NCBI RefSeq assembly: GCF_030116705.1 | Contig: NZ_JAOTIK010000001.1 | Coordinates: 2,499,001 to 2,563,000 of the forward strand | Source: Streptomyces sp. ML-6 | Lineage (GTDB): Bacteria > Actinomycetota > Actinomycetes > Streptomycetales > Streptomycetaceae | Reading direction: 5' to 3' | Length of the DNA stretch: 64,000 nucleotides | In this document: piece by piece, positions 25,182 to 33,499 of the stretch | How positions within the stretch are numbered: position 1 is the first letter of the stretch | How the letters are laid out: each line of letters starts with the position of its first letter | The notes under the pieces: model-generated | Databases searched by the model: none | Told to the model about the DNA's origin: nothing | What the model saw: only the letters and a program-made list of their open reading frames with translations | Position numbers and translations under genes: made by a program

Positions 25182-25624
25182 CACCGCAACTCGCGCAACC
25201 CGTCATCGACGTCCACGTCATCCTCCGCACGGGTGACAAGGTGCTCCTCTCCCAGCGCGGCGGAGAGTACGGACACGGCCGATGGCACCTGCCCTCCGGC
25301 AAACTCGACGAAGGCGAGCCCCTGACCACGGGGGCCGCCCGCGAACTGTTCGAGGAGGTCGGCGTATCGGTCGACCCCGACCGTCTGCGGCTGGTGCACA
25401 CCGTGCACCACAAGCAGAACAGCACCGTCTCCCGCATCGGGTTCTTCTTCGAGGCGGCTGAGTGGATCGGTGAGCCTTTCAACAGGGAGCCGGACAAGTG
25501 CCTGGCTGTGGAGTGGCACCCCGTGCACGACCTGCCCGAGGACATCATCGAGTACCCGAGGGCAGGACTTCTCGCCCACCTCGGCGGCCTCGGCGGCACC
25601 CTGACCGAACACGGCTGGAGCTGA
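25178..25624 (+). CDS. NUDIX hydrolase
   Basis: The 148-aa protein holds a perfect NUDIX box, GKLDEGEPLTTGAARELFEE followed by VGV (residues about 41-63). NUDIX enzymes hydrolyse nucleoside diphosphates linked to another moiety, often cleaning up oxidised or unusual nucleotides. It overlaps the kinase gene by ATGA and ends the operon, just before the leader of CRISPR array 2. Confidence 0.9.
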   Translation: MTPQLAQPVIDVHVILRTGDKVLLSQRGGEYGHGRWHLPSGKLDEGEPLTTGAARELFEEVGVSVDPDRLRLVHTVHHKQNSTVSRIGFFFEAAEWIGEPFNREPDKCLAVEWHPVHDLPEDIIEYPRAGLLAHLGGLGGTLTEHGWS

Positions 25625-25669
25625 AACCTCAGCCGATGACAGAGCTGGCGGCAGCGCCTTCGTCTTACA

Positions 25670-25844
25670 GACCGAGTTCAGCCATGAGAAGTGATTGTTG
25701 TGGTGAAGGCAAGCTGGGATAACCGCTCCGCACGGGCCTCTGCCTCCCACCTGAAAAGAATGCACCTTTTAGGGACTATGCCGGGATCTTTGGAAGTAAG
25801 TAAAAACTCGCACCCTGCCGCGATAAAGGCGCAGGTCACGAACT
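25670..25844 (+). promoter_or_regulatory. CRISPR leader of array 2
   Basis: The region aligns end to end with 16340-16513, beginning ACCGAGTTCAGCCATGAG and ending CGCAGGTCACGAACT against the first repeat. The two leaders clearly share ancestry despite different repeats. Confidence 0.83.
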
Positions 25845-26056
25845 GTGGTCCCCGCACGTGCGGGGGTGATTCCCTGAACCACGTGCCGCCCCTCGGCGTC
25901 CGGCTGTGGTCCCCGCACGTGCGGGGGTGATTCGGTGCGGCGGGAGAACGTCCCGCACGGCGAGTAGTGGTCCCCGCGCGTGCGGGGGTGATTCGTCGTC
26001 GGGCAGGTTCGGCGCATCCGCCGGTACGTGGTCCCCGCGCATGCGGGGGTGATTCA
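25845..26056 (+). CRISPR. CRISPR array 2, type I-E-like, 4 repeats and 3 spacers
   Basis: Repeats start at 25845, 25906, 25967 and 26028 (61-base period, 32-base spacers). The repeat begins GTGGTCCCCGCACGTGCGGG and ends GGTGATTC plus a variable base (C, G, G, A). The third and fourth copies carry GCG for GCA, and the last also has CATG for CGTG, so repeats decay away from the leader. It differs from array 1 at several positions. Confidence 0.96.
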
Positions 26057-26140
26057 ACCCCGCAGGGCGGCGGACACGCTGATGGCAGGGTTGTCAGGTC
26101 GTTCGGCTGCGCGACCTGGTCGCATGGCGGAGAGGGGAGA

Positions 26141-26341
26141 ATGGCCGTCATGACGAACTGCAGGAAGTGTGGGGGACAGAAGCACCGATGGCCTCGGTCC
26201 TGTCCTCGCTGTCGACATGGCTCGGACCGTGCGGAAATAGCTGCCGATGCCGGTGAACTTGCGCTGGAAACAGGTCTGTTCAGATTGATAGGGCGAGGAA
26301 TCGCAGGCACGGTACGGCTCTTGCTGCGCGCTTTCGACTGA
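26141..26341 (+). CDS. Small zinc-ribbon protein (66 aa)
   Basis: The product begins MAVMTNCRKCGGQKHRWPRS then CPRC, a CxxC-x(11)-CxxC zinc ribbon, followed by an acidic helix and a C-terminal amphipathic helix (GIAGTVRLLLRAFD). ATG is preceded by GAGAGGGGAG. It starts 84 bases after array 2. The function is unknown. Confidence 0.65.
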   Translation: MAVMTNCRKCGGQKHRWPRSCPRCRHGSDRAEIAADAGELALETGLFRLIGRGIAGTVRLLLRAFD

Positions 26342-26414
26342 CGGGGCCGGCGCGCGGGGCGGGAGCCGTCCGCTCTGTCAGTTCTGTCAGTCCCTCTCGG
26401 TAGCGTCCTGGGGC

Positions 26415-26921
26415 GTGGAAGACGTTGTGAAGATCGTCGTTGAGCGTCACTACGCCTCGAAGCCCATCGACTACGGGCGCCTCGTCTCGCTGGTCGAGTC
26501 CACCGGGGAACGTGTCGTATTCACCGAGCACGGTGGGGCGGTGAGTGTGCTGTTACCGGCGGGGAAGGTGGCCGAGCTGGAGCATTGGGTCCGCGCCGAC
26601 TGTCCCGTTCCCGGGCCGATACCGCAGGGCGAGGGCGAGGAAGAGGGACCGGACGGAGCGGCGCGGGACGTCGGGCGGCTCCGGGTCGAGCCGTTGGCCG
26701 AGCCGGAGGAGTACGGGCCCTACACCCGGTACGTGCGCGCCGACGGTCGGCGGGTGAGCTTTGCCCGGGGTGGAGCGGTGGTGGTCGTGCAGGTGGACGC
26801 CCGCGAGGTGGAGTGGCTGGAGAACAGGGCCATGCATGCGCGCCAGGGATACATGAGTCCCAAGCAGGCGGCGGCCTTCGAAGAGTTCCTGGCGCGACAG
26901 CCACCGGTCGGCGGGCAGTGA
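26415..26921 (+). CDS. Protein with two Phd/YefM antitoxin-like repeats
   Basis: Each half of the 168-aa product carries a similar strand-helix block: VESTGERVVFTEHGGAVSVL then LPAGKVAELEHWV (about 27-60), and VRADGRRVSFARGGAVVVVQ then VDAREVEWLENR (about 108-140). The first resembles the Phd/YefM antitoxin fold core (GERVVxTxxGxPVAVLVP). No toxin gene is adjacent. The GTG start lacks a strong ribosome site, so the N-terminus is uncertain. Confidence 0.6.
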   Translation: MEDVVKIVVERHYASKPIDYGRLVSLVESTGERVVFTEHGGAVSVLLPAGKVAELEHWVRADCPVPGPIPQGEGEEEGPDGAARDVGRLRVEPLAEPEEYGPYTRYVRADGRRVSFARGGAVVVVQVDAREVEWLENRAMHARQGYMSPKQAAAFEEFLARQPPVGGQ

Positions 26922-26936
26922 GCCTGCGTCACCGGG

Positions 26937-27875
26937 TCACCGGCCGGCCCTCGCGGCCGGCTGGGGGTCGCCCGCGTCGGGGGCGGCCTCCGGGGTCGGC
27001 TCCGACGCGGACCGGGGCTTGCGCGTTCCGGCCAGGGACGTCAGGGCCACCCCGCCCACCAGCAGCGCCGCCGCGCACCACCGCAGCGGGCTCACCGACT
27101 CCCCCAGCAGCAGCGCGGCCGAGGACATTCCGAAGACCGGGACGAGCAGGGTGAACGGGGCCACCGACGACGCCGGGTGCCGGCTCAGCAGGTAGCCCCA
27201 GGCCCCGAAGCCGAACACGGTCGTGATCCAGGCGACGTAGACGATGATGCCGACGCCGCTCCAGTCGAGTGCGGCCAGCGCCTCCGCGTCGCGGTCCCAG
27301 CCCTCGAAGAGGAGGGAGAGGCCGAGCAGCGGGAGCACGGGCACGGTCGAGACCCAGACCATGAAGTTGAGCGGGTCCGGCGGGGCGGCCTTGCGGGTCA
27401 GTACGTTGGACACGCCCCAGCAGGCCGCCGCCGCGATCACCAGGACGAAGGCGAGCACGGGCCCCCTCGCTCCCTCGTCGACCGCCGCGACCCCGATGCC
27501 GGCGAGGGCCACCCCCATCCCCAGCACCCGCACCTTCCCCGGGCGTTCGCCGAGTACGACGGCGGCGAAGAGCGCGGTGAAGACCGCCTGGACCTGGAGC
27601 ACGAGGGACGACAGACCGGCGGGCATCCCCCGGTCCATGCCGATGAAGAGCAGCCCGAACTTCGCCACCCCGAGGGCCAGCCCGACGCCCACGATCCACT
27701 TCCAGGCCACCTTGGGCCGGCCGACGAAGAAGATCGCGGGCAGGGCGGCGGCCAGGAAGCGCAGGGCCGAGAAGAGCAGCGGCGGGAAGTGCCCGAGGCC
27801 GACCTCGATGACGACGAAGTTGACACCCCAGACGGCGGCCACCAGGGCGGCCAGGGCGATGTGGAGGGGACGCAT
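26937..27875 (-). CDS. EamA/DMT-family metabolite exporter
   Basis: The 312-aa membrane protein has ten predicted helices and two EamA repeats (IALAALVAAVWGVNFVVIEV and AFVLVIAAAACWGVSNVLTR). Such proteins export amino acids or other metabolites. I chose the ATG at 27875 (MRPLHIAL); an upstream GTG would add nine residues. It is divergent from a LysR gene that probably controls it. Its 3' end lies 15 bases from the Phd-like gene. Confidence 0.88.
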   Translation of the reverse strand: MRPLHIALAALVAAVWGVNFVVIEVGLGHFPPLLFSALRFLAAALPAIFFVGRPKVAWKWIVGVGLALGVAKFGLLFIGMDRGMPAGLSSLVLQVQAVFTALFAAVVLGERPGKVRVLGMGVALAGIGVAAVDEGARGPVLAFVLVIAAAACWGVSNVLTRKAAPPDPLNFMVWVSTVPVLPLLGLSLLFEGWDRDAEALAALDWSGVGIIVYVAWITTVFGFGAWGYLLSRHPASSVAPFTLLVPVFGMSSAALLLGESVSPLRWCAAALLVGGVALTSLAGTRKPRSASEPTPEAAPDAGDPQPAARAGR

Positions 27876-28032
27876 GCACCGAGGATCACCCGCACCGACC
27901 ATGTAGCACCAGCACGGATTTCTTCATGGTGGAATTGAGTGTTGCTGATGAATCGCCGATGAGGCGCCGCCGGAACGGTGTCGAATCGCCGAGGGCCTCC
28001 GCAAGGGCGGCCCCTGCCTCCGGGAGGTTCCG

Positions 28033-28956
28033 GTGCTCGATCTGGCCAGGCTGCGCGCCCTGCACGCGGTCTCCGTACACGGTTCCGTCGCGGCTGCCGC
28101 CGCCGCGCTCGGCTACACCCCGTCGGCGGTCTCGCAGCAGATCACCAAGCTGGAGCGGGAGACCCGCACGACGCTCCTGGAACGCCGCGGGCGCGGTGTC
28201 GCGCTGACCGAGGAGGCGCTCCATCTGGCCGCTACGGCCCAGCAGTTGCTGGCGATCGTGGAGCGCGCCGAGACGACGCTGGAGGAGCGCAGGGGGCTGC
28301 CGACGGGGCGGCTGTCGATCGGTGCGTTCGCGTCCGCCGCGCGCGGGCTGCTGCCCGGTGTACTGGCGGAGCTGGACCGGGACCATCCGGCCCTGGAGGT
28401 GCGGCTGACCGAGGTCGACCCGCACCTCTCGGTCGATCTGGTGGCCAAGGGCGTGATCGATCTGGCGGTCGCGCACGACTGGGACATCGCCCCGCTGCCC
28501 GCGCCGGAGGGCGTGGCGCAGGCGGTGATCGGCGACGACCGCTGCGATCTACTGGTGCCCGAGGGGCACCGTCTCGCCGGGCGGAAGGGGGCGCGGCGCG
28601 AGGAGCTGGCGAAGGAGCGGTGGATCTGCCAGCCGCCGGGGACGGTCTGCCACGACTGGCTCGTACGGACACTGCGCGCGGCGGGTTACGAGCCGGACAT
28701 CCGGCATCAGGCGGAGGAGAACCACACCCAGCTGGCCCTGCTCGCCGCGGGTCTCGGGGTCGCGATGATCCCAAGGCTGGGGCGGGGCGCGCTGCCCGAG
28801 GGGGTGGTGGCGGTGCCGCTCGATCCGGTACCGGTGCGGAGGCTGTACGCGCTGTGGCGCACGGAGGCGGCCCGGCGGCCCGCGATCACGGCGGCGGTGG
28901 CCTCGCTCCAGGCGCACGGGGTCGCGGTGGGGCTGACCCCGCCCGCCCCTGTTTGA
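28033..28956 (+). CDS. LysR-family transcriptional regulator
   Basis: The 307-aa protein has the LysR winged helix (LRALHAVSVHGSVAAAAAAL then GYTPSAVSQQITKLERE, residues 6-45) and a periplasmic-binding-like effector domain (about 90-295). The GTG start has GGGAGG upstream. LysR regulators usually control the divergent gene, here the EamA exporter, from the shared 157-bp gap. Confidence 0.9.
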   Translation: MLDLARLRALHAVSVHGSVAAAAAALGYTPSAVSQQITKLERETRTTLLERRGRGVALTEEALHLAATAQQLLAIVERAETTLEERRGLPTGRLSIGAFASAARGLLPGVLAELDRDHPALEVRLTEVDPHLSVDLVAKGVIDLAVAHDWDIAPLPAPEGVAQAVIGDDRCDLLVPEGHRLAGRKGARREELAKERWICQPPGTVCHDWLVRTLRAAGYEPDIRHQAEENHTQLALLAAGLGVAMIPRLGRGALPEGVVAVPLDPVPVRRLYALWRTEAARRPAITAAVASLQAHGVAVGLTPPAPV

Positions 28957-28994
28957 TCCGCCTGCCCCCAGCTCGATCTGCCGGGAGGGATCGG

Positions 28995-29060
28995 GCCCGC
29001 CTCGCCCCTCCCGAGCCCTCCCGATCCCTCCCGGACCCTCCCGAGCCCTCCTGATCCCGT
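28995..29060. repeat. Degenerate CCTCCCGA(G/T)CC tandem repeats
   Basis: Five to six copies of CCTCCCGAGCC/CCTCCCGATCC-type units follow the LysR gene, continuing into GATCC/GGACC words to about 29125. No gene is seen in the 300-bp gap apart from the promoter region of the GH3 gene at its right end. Confidence 0.7.
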
Positions 29061-29154
29061 CTGCCCCGATCCGTACTGATCCGGACCAATCCAGACCGGT
29101 GCGGCCCGGTGCGGTCCGGTCCGGCGGCGACGGGGCTGAGCGGAGCGGGCCAAA

Positions 29155-29170
29155 AACGGTCCAGACCCTT
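29155..29170. promoter_or_regulatory. DasR dre-like operator
   Basis: AACGGTCCAGACCCTT has the core GGTC-CA-GACC, close to the DasR element ACTGGTCTAGACCAGT. It touches the -35 box of the GH3 promoter. DasR represses N-acetylglucosamine genes in Streptomyces, which fits the enzyme type. The call rests on eye matching. Confidence 0.5.
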
Positions 29171-29197
29171 GACCGGAAGTTATTTTCTGGATATCCG
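29169..29197 (+). promoter_or_regulatory. Vegetative-type promoter of the GH3 gene
   Basis: TTGACC (29169-29174) and TATCCG (29192-29197) are separated by 17 bases, 60 bases before the GTG start. The AT-rich spacer stands out in this G+C-rich region. Confidence 0.6.
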
Positions 29198-29257
29198 TGC
29201 TCCTTGGAAGTTTCTTTCACCATCCTCTCGTTCCCGAGTACGGCCGAAGGAGCTCAC

Positions 29258-31120
29258 GTGCCCCACCGCCCCTCCAGACGCACCCTCCTCACCGCCACCG
29301 CCGCGACGGTCGCAGCCGTCGCCACGGGCGCGGGCGTCGCCCCCGGCGCCGTCGCCGCCCCGCGGGCCGCGAGCAGTGGCCATGGCGGGCACCACCATTC
29401 AGCCGCCGCCACCGCGCGGCTCAAGCGGATCATCTCCGGGATGAGCCTGGAGGAGAAGGTCGGGCAGCTCTTCGTGATGCGGGTGTACGGGCACTCCGCC
29501 ACCGAGCCCGACCAGGCCGACATCGACGCCAACCTGGCCGAGATCGGGGTCCGTACCGCCGCCGAGCTGATCGCCAAGTACCACGTCGGCGGGATCATCT
29601 ACTTCGCCTGGGCGCACAACACCCGCGACCCGTACCAGATCGCCGACCTCTCCAACGGCATCCAGCGCGCCGGTCTCGCCGGTCCCACCCCGCTGCCGCT
29701 CCTCGTCTCCACCGACCAGGAGCACGGCATCGTCTGCCGGGTCGGCGAGCCCGCCACCCTGATGCCGGGCGCGATGGCGCTGGGCGCGGGCGGCTCGCGC
29801 TCCGACGCCCGCCGGGCCGGGCAGATCGCGGGCGCCGAGCTGGCCGCGATGGGCATCAACCAGAACTACGCGCCGGACGCCGACGTCAACGTCAACCCGG
29901 CCAACCCGGTCATCGGCGTACGTTCCTTCGGCTCCGACCCGCAGTCGGTGGCCGCGATGGTCGCCGCTCAGGTGAAGGGGTACCAGAGCAGCGGGATCGC
30001 CTCGACGGCCAAGCACTTCCCGGGCCACGGCGACACCAGCACCGACAGCCACACCGGGCTGCCCGTCATCAACCACACCCGCGAGCAGTGGGCGGAGCTG
30101 GACGCGCCGCCGTTCCGGGCCGCGATCGCCGCGGGCATCGACTCGATCATGACCGCGCACATCGTCGTCCCGGCCCTGGACCCGGCGGAGGACCCGGCCA
30201 CGCTGTCCCACCCGATCCTCACCGGCATCCTGCGCGAGGAACTCGGCTACGACGGCGTCGTGGTGACCGACGCGCTCGACATGAAGGGGGTGCGGGAGAA
30301 GTACGGCGACGACCGCGTGCCGGTCCTCGCCCTGAAGGCGGGCGTCGACCAGCTGCTCAACCCGCCGCGCCTGGACATCGCCTGGAACGCCGTCCTGGCG
30401 GCCGTGAAGAGCGGTGAACTCACCGAGGCCCGGCTCGACGAATCGATCCTGCGCATCCTGCGGCTGAAGGCGAAGCTCGGGCTGTTCGACGACCCGTTCG
30501 TGAGCCGCCGGGGAGTGGACCGTACCGTCGGCACCCGGGCGCACCTCGCCGCCGCCGACCGGATCGCCGGGCGCACCACCACCCTGCTCGCCAACGAGGG
30601 CGCGGTGCTGCCGCTCTCCCGCCGCTCCCACAAGAACCTGCTGGTGGTCGGTGCCGACCCGGCCTCCCCCTCCGGCACCACGGGACCGCCGACCACCACC
30701 CTGGCCACCGCCTTCGGGGAGCTGGGACACGCGGCGACCGCGCTGTCCACCGGCACCGCGCCCACCAGGGCGAAGATCGACGAGGCGGTGGCGGCGGCCC
30801 GGGGCAAGGACGCCGTGGTCGTGGCGACGTACAACGTCTCGGCGGCCAGTTCGCAGCGCACCCTGGTGAGCGCCCTGGCCGCGACCGGCGTCCCGGTGAT
30901 CACGGTCGCGATCCGCAACCCGTACGACGTCGCCCACCTGGCCGGGACCGGGTTCGCGGCGAACCTGGCCACGTACTCCTGGACCGACGTCGAGCTCCGG
31001 GCCGCGGCCCGGGTCATCGCGGGTCGCGCCGAGCCGCGGGGCGCCCTGCCGGTGCCGGTGCAGCGCGCGGACGATCCGACCCGGGTGCTGTACCCGGTGG
31101 GGTACGGCCTGAAGTACTGA
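29258..31120 (+). CDS. Secreted glycoside hydrolase family 3, NagZ-type beta-N-acetylhexosaminidase
   Basis: The 620-aa protein starts with a Tat-like signal (RPSRRTLLTATAATVAAVAT). The GH3 barrel contains STDQEHG, KHFPGHGDTSTDSHTGLP near residue 250 and VVTDALDM with the likely Asp nucleophile. The KHFPGHG...DSH loop marks the NagZ subgroup, in which a His-Asp dyad replaces the usual acid/base, releasing N-acetylglucosamine from chitin or peptidoglycan fragments. A C-terminal GH3 domain follows. The GTG start has GAAGGAG 7 bases upstream. Confidence 0.9.
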   Translation: MPHRPSRRTLLTATAATVAAVATGAGVAPGAVAAPRAASSGHGGHHHSAAATARLKRIISGMSLEEKVGQLFVMRVYGHSATEPDQADIDANLAEIGVRTAAELIAKYHVGGIIYFAWAHNTRDPYQIADLSNGIQRAGLAGPTPLPLLVSTDQEHGIVCRVGEPATLMPGAMALGAGGSRSDARRAGQIAGAELAAMGINQNYAPDADVNVNPANPVIGVRSFGSDPQSVAAMVAAQVKGYQSSGIASTAKHFPGHGDTSTDSHTGLPVINHTREQWAELDAPPFRAAIAAGIDSIMTAHIVVPALDPAEDPATLSHPILTGILREELGYDGVVVTDALDMKGVREKYGDDRVPVLALKAGVDQLLNPPRLDIAWNAVLAAVKSGELTEARLDESILRILRLKAKLGLFDDPFVSRRGVDRTVGTRAHLAAADRIAGRTTTLLANEGAVLPLSRRSHKNLLVVGADPASPSGTTGPPTTTLATAFGELGHAATALSTGTAPTRAKIDEAVAAARGKDAVVVATYNVSAASSQRTLVSALAATGVPVITVAIRNPYDVAHLAGTGFAANLATYSWTDVELRAAARVIAGRAEPRGALPVPVQRADDPTRVLYPVGYGLKY

Positions 31121-31220
31121 GAGGGCGACAGGTGCCAGGCGTCGTAGGGCAATAGCCGGTGGTGCCGGCCGTCACAGCGCAGCAGCCGGTGTCCGGCCCC
31201 CGCAGCGCGACGGCCGGTGC

Positions 31221-31260
31221 CCGGCGCCGGTGCCCGGAACGTTCCGGGGACCGGCGCCGG
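31221..31260. terminator. Bidirectional terminator palindrome
   Basis: CCGGCGCCGGTgCCCGGAAC pairs with GTTCCGGGgACCGGCGCCGG, a 20-bp stem with one mismatch and almost no loop. It separates the convergent GH3 and S37 genes. Confidence 0.75.
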
Positions 31261-31266
31261 GGTCGG

Positions 31267-32751
31267 TCACGGGCGCAGGCGCCGCTCGTTCATCACGTCC
31301 TGCTTGTCCAGCCGGGCGTCGAACTTCGCGAGCGGCTTCGCCTTCGCCGGGTCGTCCTGCACGGCGGCCGGGGCGACGCCCGCCCAGCGCAGGATGGCCG
31401 CGGTGGCCTTGGCCCGGTCCGCCTCGCCGAGCCCGGCCACGTTGGCGCCGTGGTTGCCGCCGGGCACGGTCATGACGTAGCTGTCACGGGAGCCCGCGCC
31501 GGGCCGGAAGCGCTCCGAGCCCCACGGGTCGTTCTCCCCGTAGACGTACAGCATCTGGTGGGCGTGCCGCTTGACCCACTTGTCGACGTCGCGCATCACC
31601 GACGGCTGGAACCGCATCGGGATGGACCGCGGCACGAAGTTGCGCGGCGGCTGGTACCCGTACCGGCTCAGGTTGCCGAGCCATGGCTGCTTGATGTCGG
31701 GCGAACCGAGCTGGGTGCCCGCCTGGTAGTAGTACGGGGTGTACCTCTCCAGGCCCTGGTCCGCGTAGGCGGAGAAGCCGGAGATGGAGTCGATCGAGTC
31801 CCAGATCTCCTGGTCGGACGCGGAGGCGGCGTCGGCCGGAATGGTGTCGCAGTCGGACAGCAGACTGTACTGCCAGAACGCCCAGACGTAGTCCATGACG
31901 ACGGCCTCGTACGCCCGGTCCAGCGAACCGGTGATGTCGAAGGTGTAGCCGTTCGCCGCGGCGTACTCCCGGTACTTCTTCTCCAGCGGCTCGCGGCGCA
32001 CCAGCGCCTCGCGCTGCACCCCGTTCAGCCGGTCGCGGCACTCCTTGGTGCCGACGTTCTCGAAGAACCGGTCGTAGGCCGAATCCTCCTTGTTCACCAC
32101 GTCGTTGGGCGCGACGTACGCGACGACGCCGTCCATGTCCCGGGGGTAGAAGCGCTCGAAGTACGTGGCGGTCATGCCGCCCTTGGAACCGCCGGTGGTC
32201 AGCCAGTTCTTGCTGTAGATCCGCTTCAGGGCGGTGAAGACGCGGTGCTGGTCGCTGGCGGCCTGCCAGATGTCCAGCTTGGACCAGTCGGCGGGCGCCG
32301 GGCGGGACGGGGTGAAGAACCGGTACTCCAGGGAGACCTGGTTGCCGTCGATGATCCGGGTCGGCTCGGAGCGGCTGGGGTTGGTGGAGACGTTGTACCC
32401 GCTGGTGTAGAAGACCGTCGGGCGGGACGTGTCCTTGTGCAGCAGGGTGAGGCGCTGCTGGAAGGTGCCCTTCCACGGGCGCCGGTGGTCGACCGGCTGG
32501 GTGTAGTTGAGGACGAAGTAGCGGTAGCCCGCGTAGGGCTTCTCCTCTATGAGGCTCATCCCGGGAATGGCCAGGATGCGGTCCTTGATGTCGGTGGCGG
32601 TGCCGTCGTCGGTGGCGGTGCCGTCCTGGCCGGACCGGCTCACCGGCCCGGCCGGTTCCGCGGCGGTGGCCGCCCCGGCCGAGACGCCCGTCGCGCCCAC
32701 CGTGCCGACGAGCAACGCGAGCGACAGGAACCCTCTGAGCGCCTTGCGCAT
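31267..32751 (-). CDS. Secreted S37-family tripeptidyl aminopeptidase
   Basis: The 494-aa protein has a Sec signal (MRKALRGFLSLALLVGTVGA, cleavage near ATAAEP) and the S37 nucleophile motif GGSKGGMTATYFERF near residue 190. Later acidic and His residues (YGENDPW, PGGNHGANV) complete an alpha/beta-hydrolase triad. Streptomyces S37 enzymes release tripeptides from extracellular proteins and mycelial substrates. Length is typical. Confidence 0.87.
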   Translation of the reverse strand: MRKALRGFLSLALLVGTVGATGVSAGAATAAEPAGPVSRSGQDGTATDDGTATDIKDRILAIPGMSLIEEKPYAGYRYFVLNYTQPVDHRRPWKGTFQQRLTLLHKDTSRPTVFYTSGYNVSTNPSRSEPTRIIDGNQVSLEYRFFTPSRPAPADWSKLDIWQAASDQHRVFTALKRIYSKNWLTTGGSKGGMTATYFERFYPRDMDGVVAYVAPNDVVNKEDSAYDRFFENVGTKECRDRLNGVQREALVRREPLEKKYREYAAANGYTFDITGSLDRAYEAVVMDYVWAFWQYSLLSDCDTIPADAASASDQEIWDSIDSISGFSAYADQGLERYTPYYYQAGTQLGSPDIKQPWLGNLSRYGYQPPRNFVPRSIPMRFQPSVMRDVDKWVKRHAHQMLYVYGENDPWGSERFRPGAGSRDSYVMTVPGGNHGANVAGLGEADRAKATAAILRWAGVAPAAVQDDPAKAKPLAKFDARLDKQDVMNERRLRP

Positions 32752-32852
32752 ACACCCTCCCCAAGATTCACAACGTTCGCCGTGAACCTAGCGGGGCGGC
32801 ACCCCCGCCGCCAGACCCTGACGGGGCCGATCGGCCGCGGGGTGTTCCGTCG

Positions 32853-33338
32853 TCAGCAGAGGATCCAGCCGGTGGAGGCCGATCCGCCCGAGATGCCGGC
32901 CGAGGCCCTGACGCATCTGTTCAGCGCGTGGACCGTCACCGGGCCCGCCTGCTTGGTGTACTTGCCCCGGTCGGTGACGGGGCTGCCGCCGCGCGCCTGG
33001 ATCGTCACGGACATCGAGCGGCGCGGCCCCGGCTTCTTGGCGACGGCCATCGCGCAGGCGTAGGAACGGCTCTTGTAGACGTGCAGTTTGCCGGTCTTGA
33101 AGGGGACCGTCTTCGCCAGGCGTCCGGTGCAGGCCGATGCGGCGTCGGCGCTGCCGACGGCGGGGCCGCCGAGGACCATGCCGACGGCGACCACCAACGG
33201 CAGAGCGATCGAACGCGCCACTCTCCCGAAGCCCTTGGCCCCTCCGGTGACCGTGCCGGTTCTCCCACCCCCATGGGAGGAACCAGCTATTTCAGCCTTT
33301 CCGGACTTGACGGCCCTTTTGCTCACCAGTAACCCCAT
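32853..33338 (-). CDS. Secreted small cysteine-containing protein of unknown function
   Basis: The 161-aa product has a long basic N-terminus, a hydrophobic stretch SIALPLVVAVGMVLGG and a cleavage-like ADAASA, giving a mature protein of about 95 residues. Mature Cys residues in SACTGRL, SYACAMAV, NRCVRA and a terminal WILC could form two disulfides. I recognise no family. The chosen ATG is uncertain; GTG codons farther upstream or downstream are possible. Confidence 0.6.
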   Translation of the reverse strand: MGLLVSKRAVKSGKAEIAGSSHGGGRTGTVTGGAKGFGRVARSIALPLVVAVGMVLGGPAVGSADAASACTGRLAKTVPFKTGKLHVYKSRSYACAMAVAKKPGPRRSMSVTIQARGGSPVTDRGKYTKQAGPVTVHALNRCVRASAGISGGSASTGWILC

Positions 33339-33499
33339 CGCCAATCGAACATTTACACCCCGGCCCGGTACACACGCATACACGCGTACGACGCAGGAGT
33401 CCATCCGAAGGTTGCATCCGGCGTGCCACACCCCAGGGCAACCGAATCACCACAGCATGGCTCCAACAGGACAGAGCCATACGAAAGGCAGGAACTGTC

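Noticed and set aside
18013..25669. Search for type I-E cas genes between the arrays
   Set aside because: No Cas3, Cse1/2, Cas5/6/7, Cas1 or Cas2 motif is present in any gene here; the glycosylase and EEP genes belong to other families.
31121..31220. Additional short repeats of GTCGTAGGGC/GCCGGTG type as a possible REP element
   Set aside because: Only loose similarity and no regular unit; the palindrome next to it is explained as a terminator.
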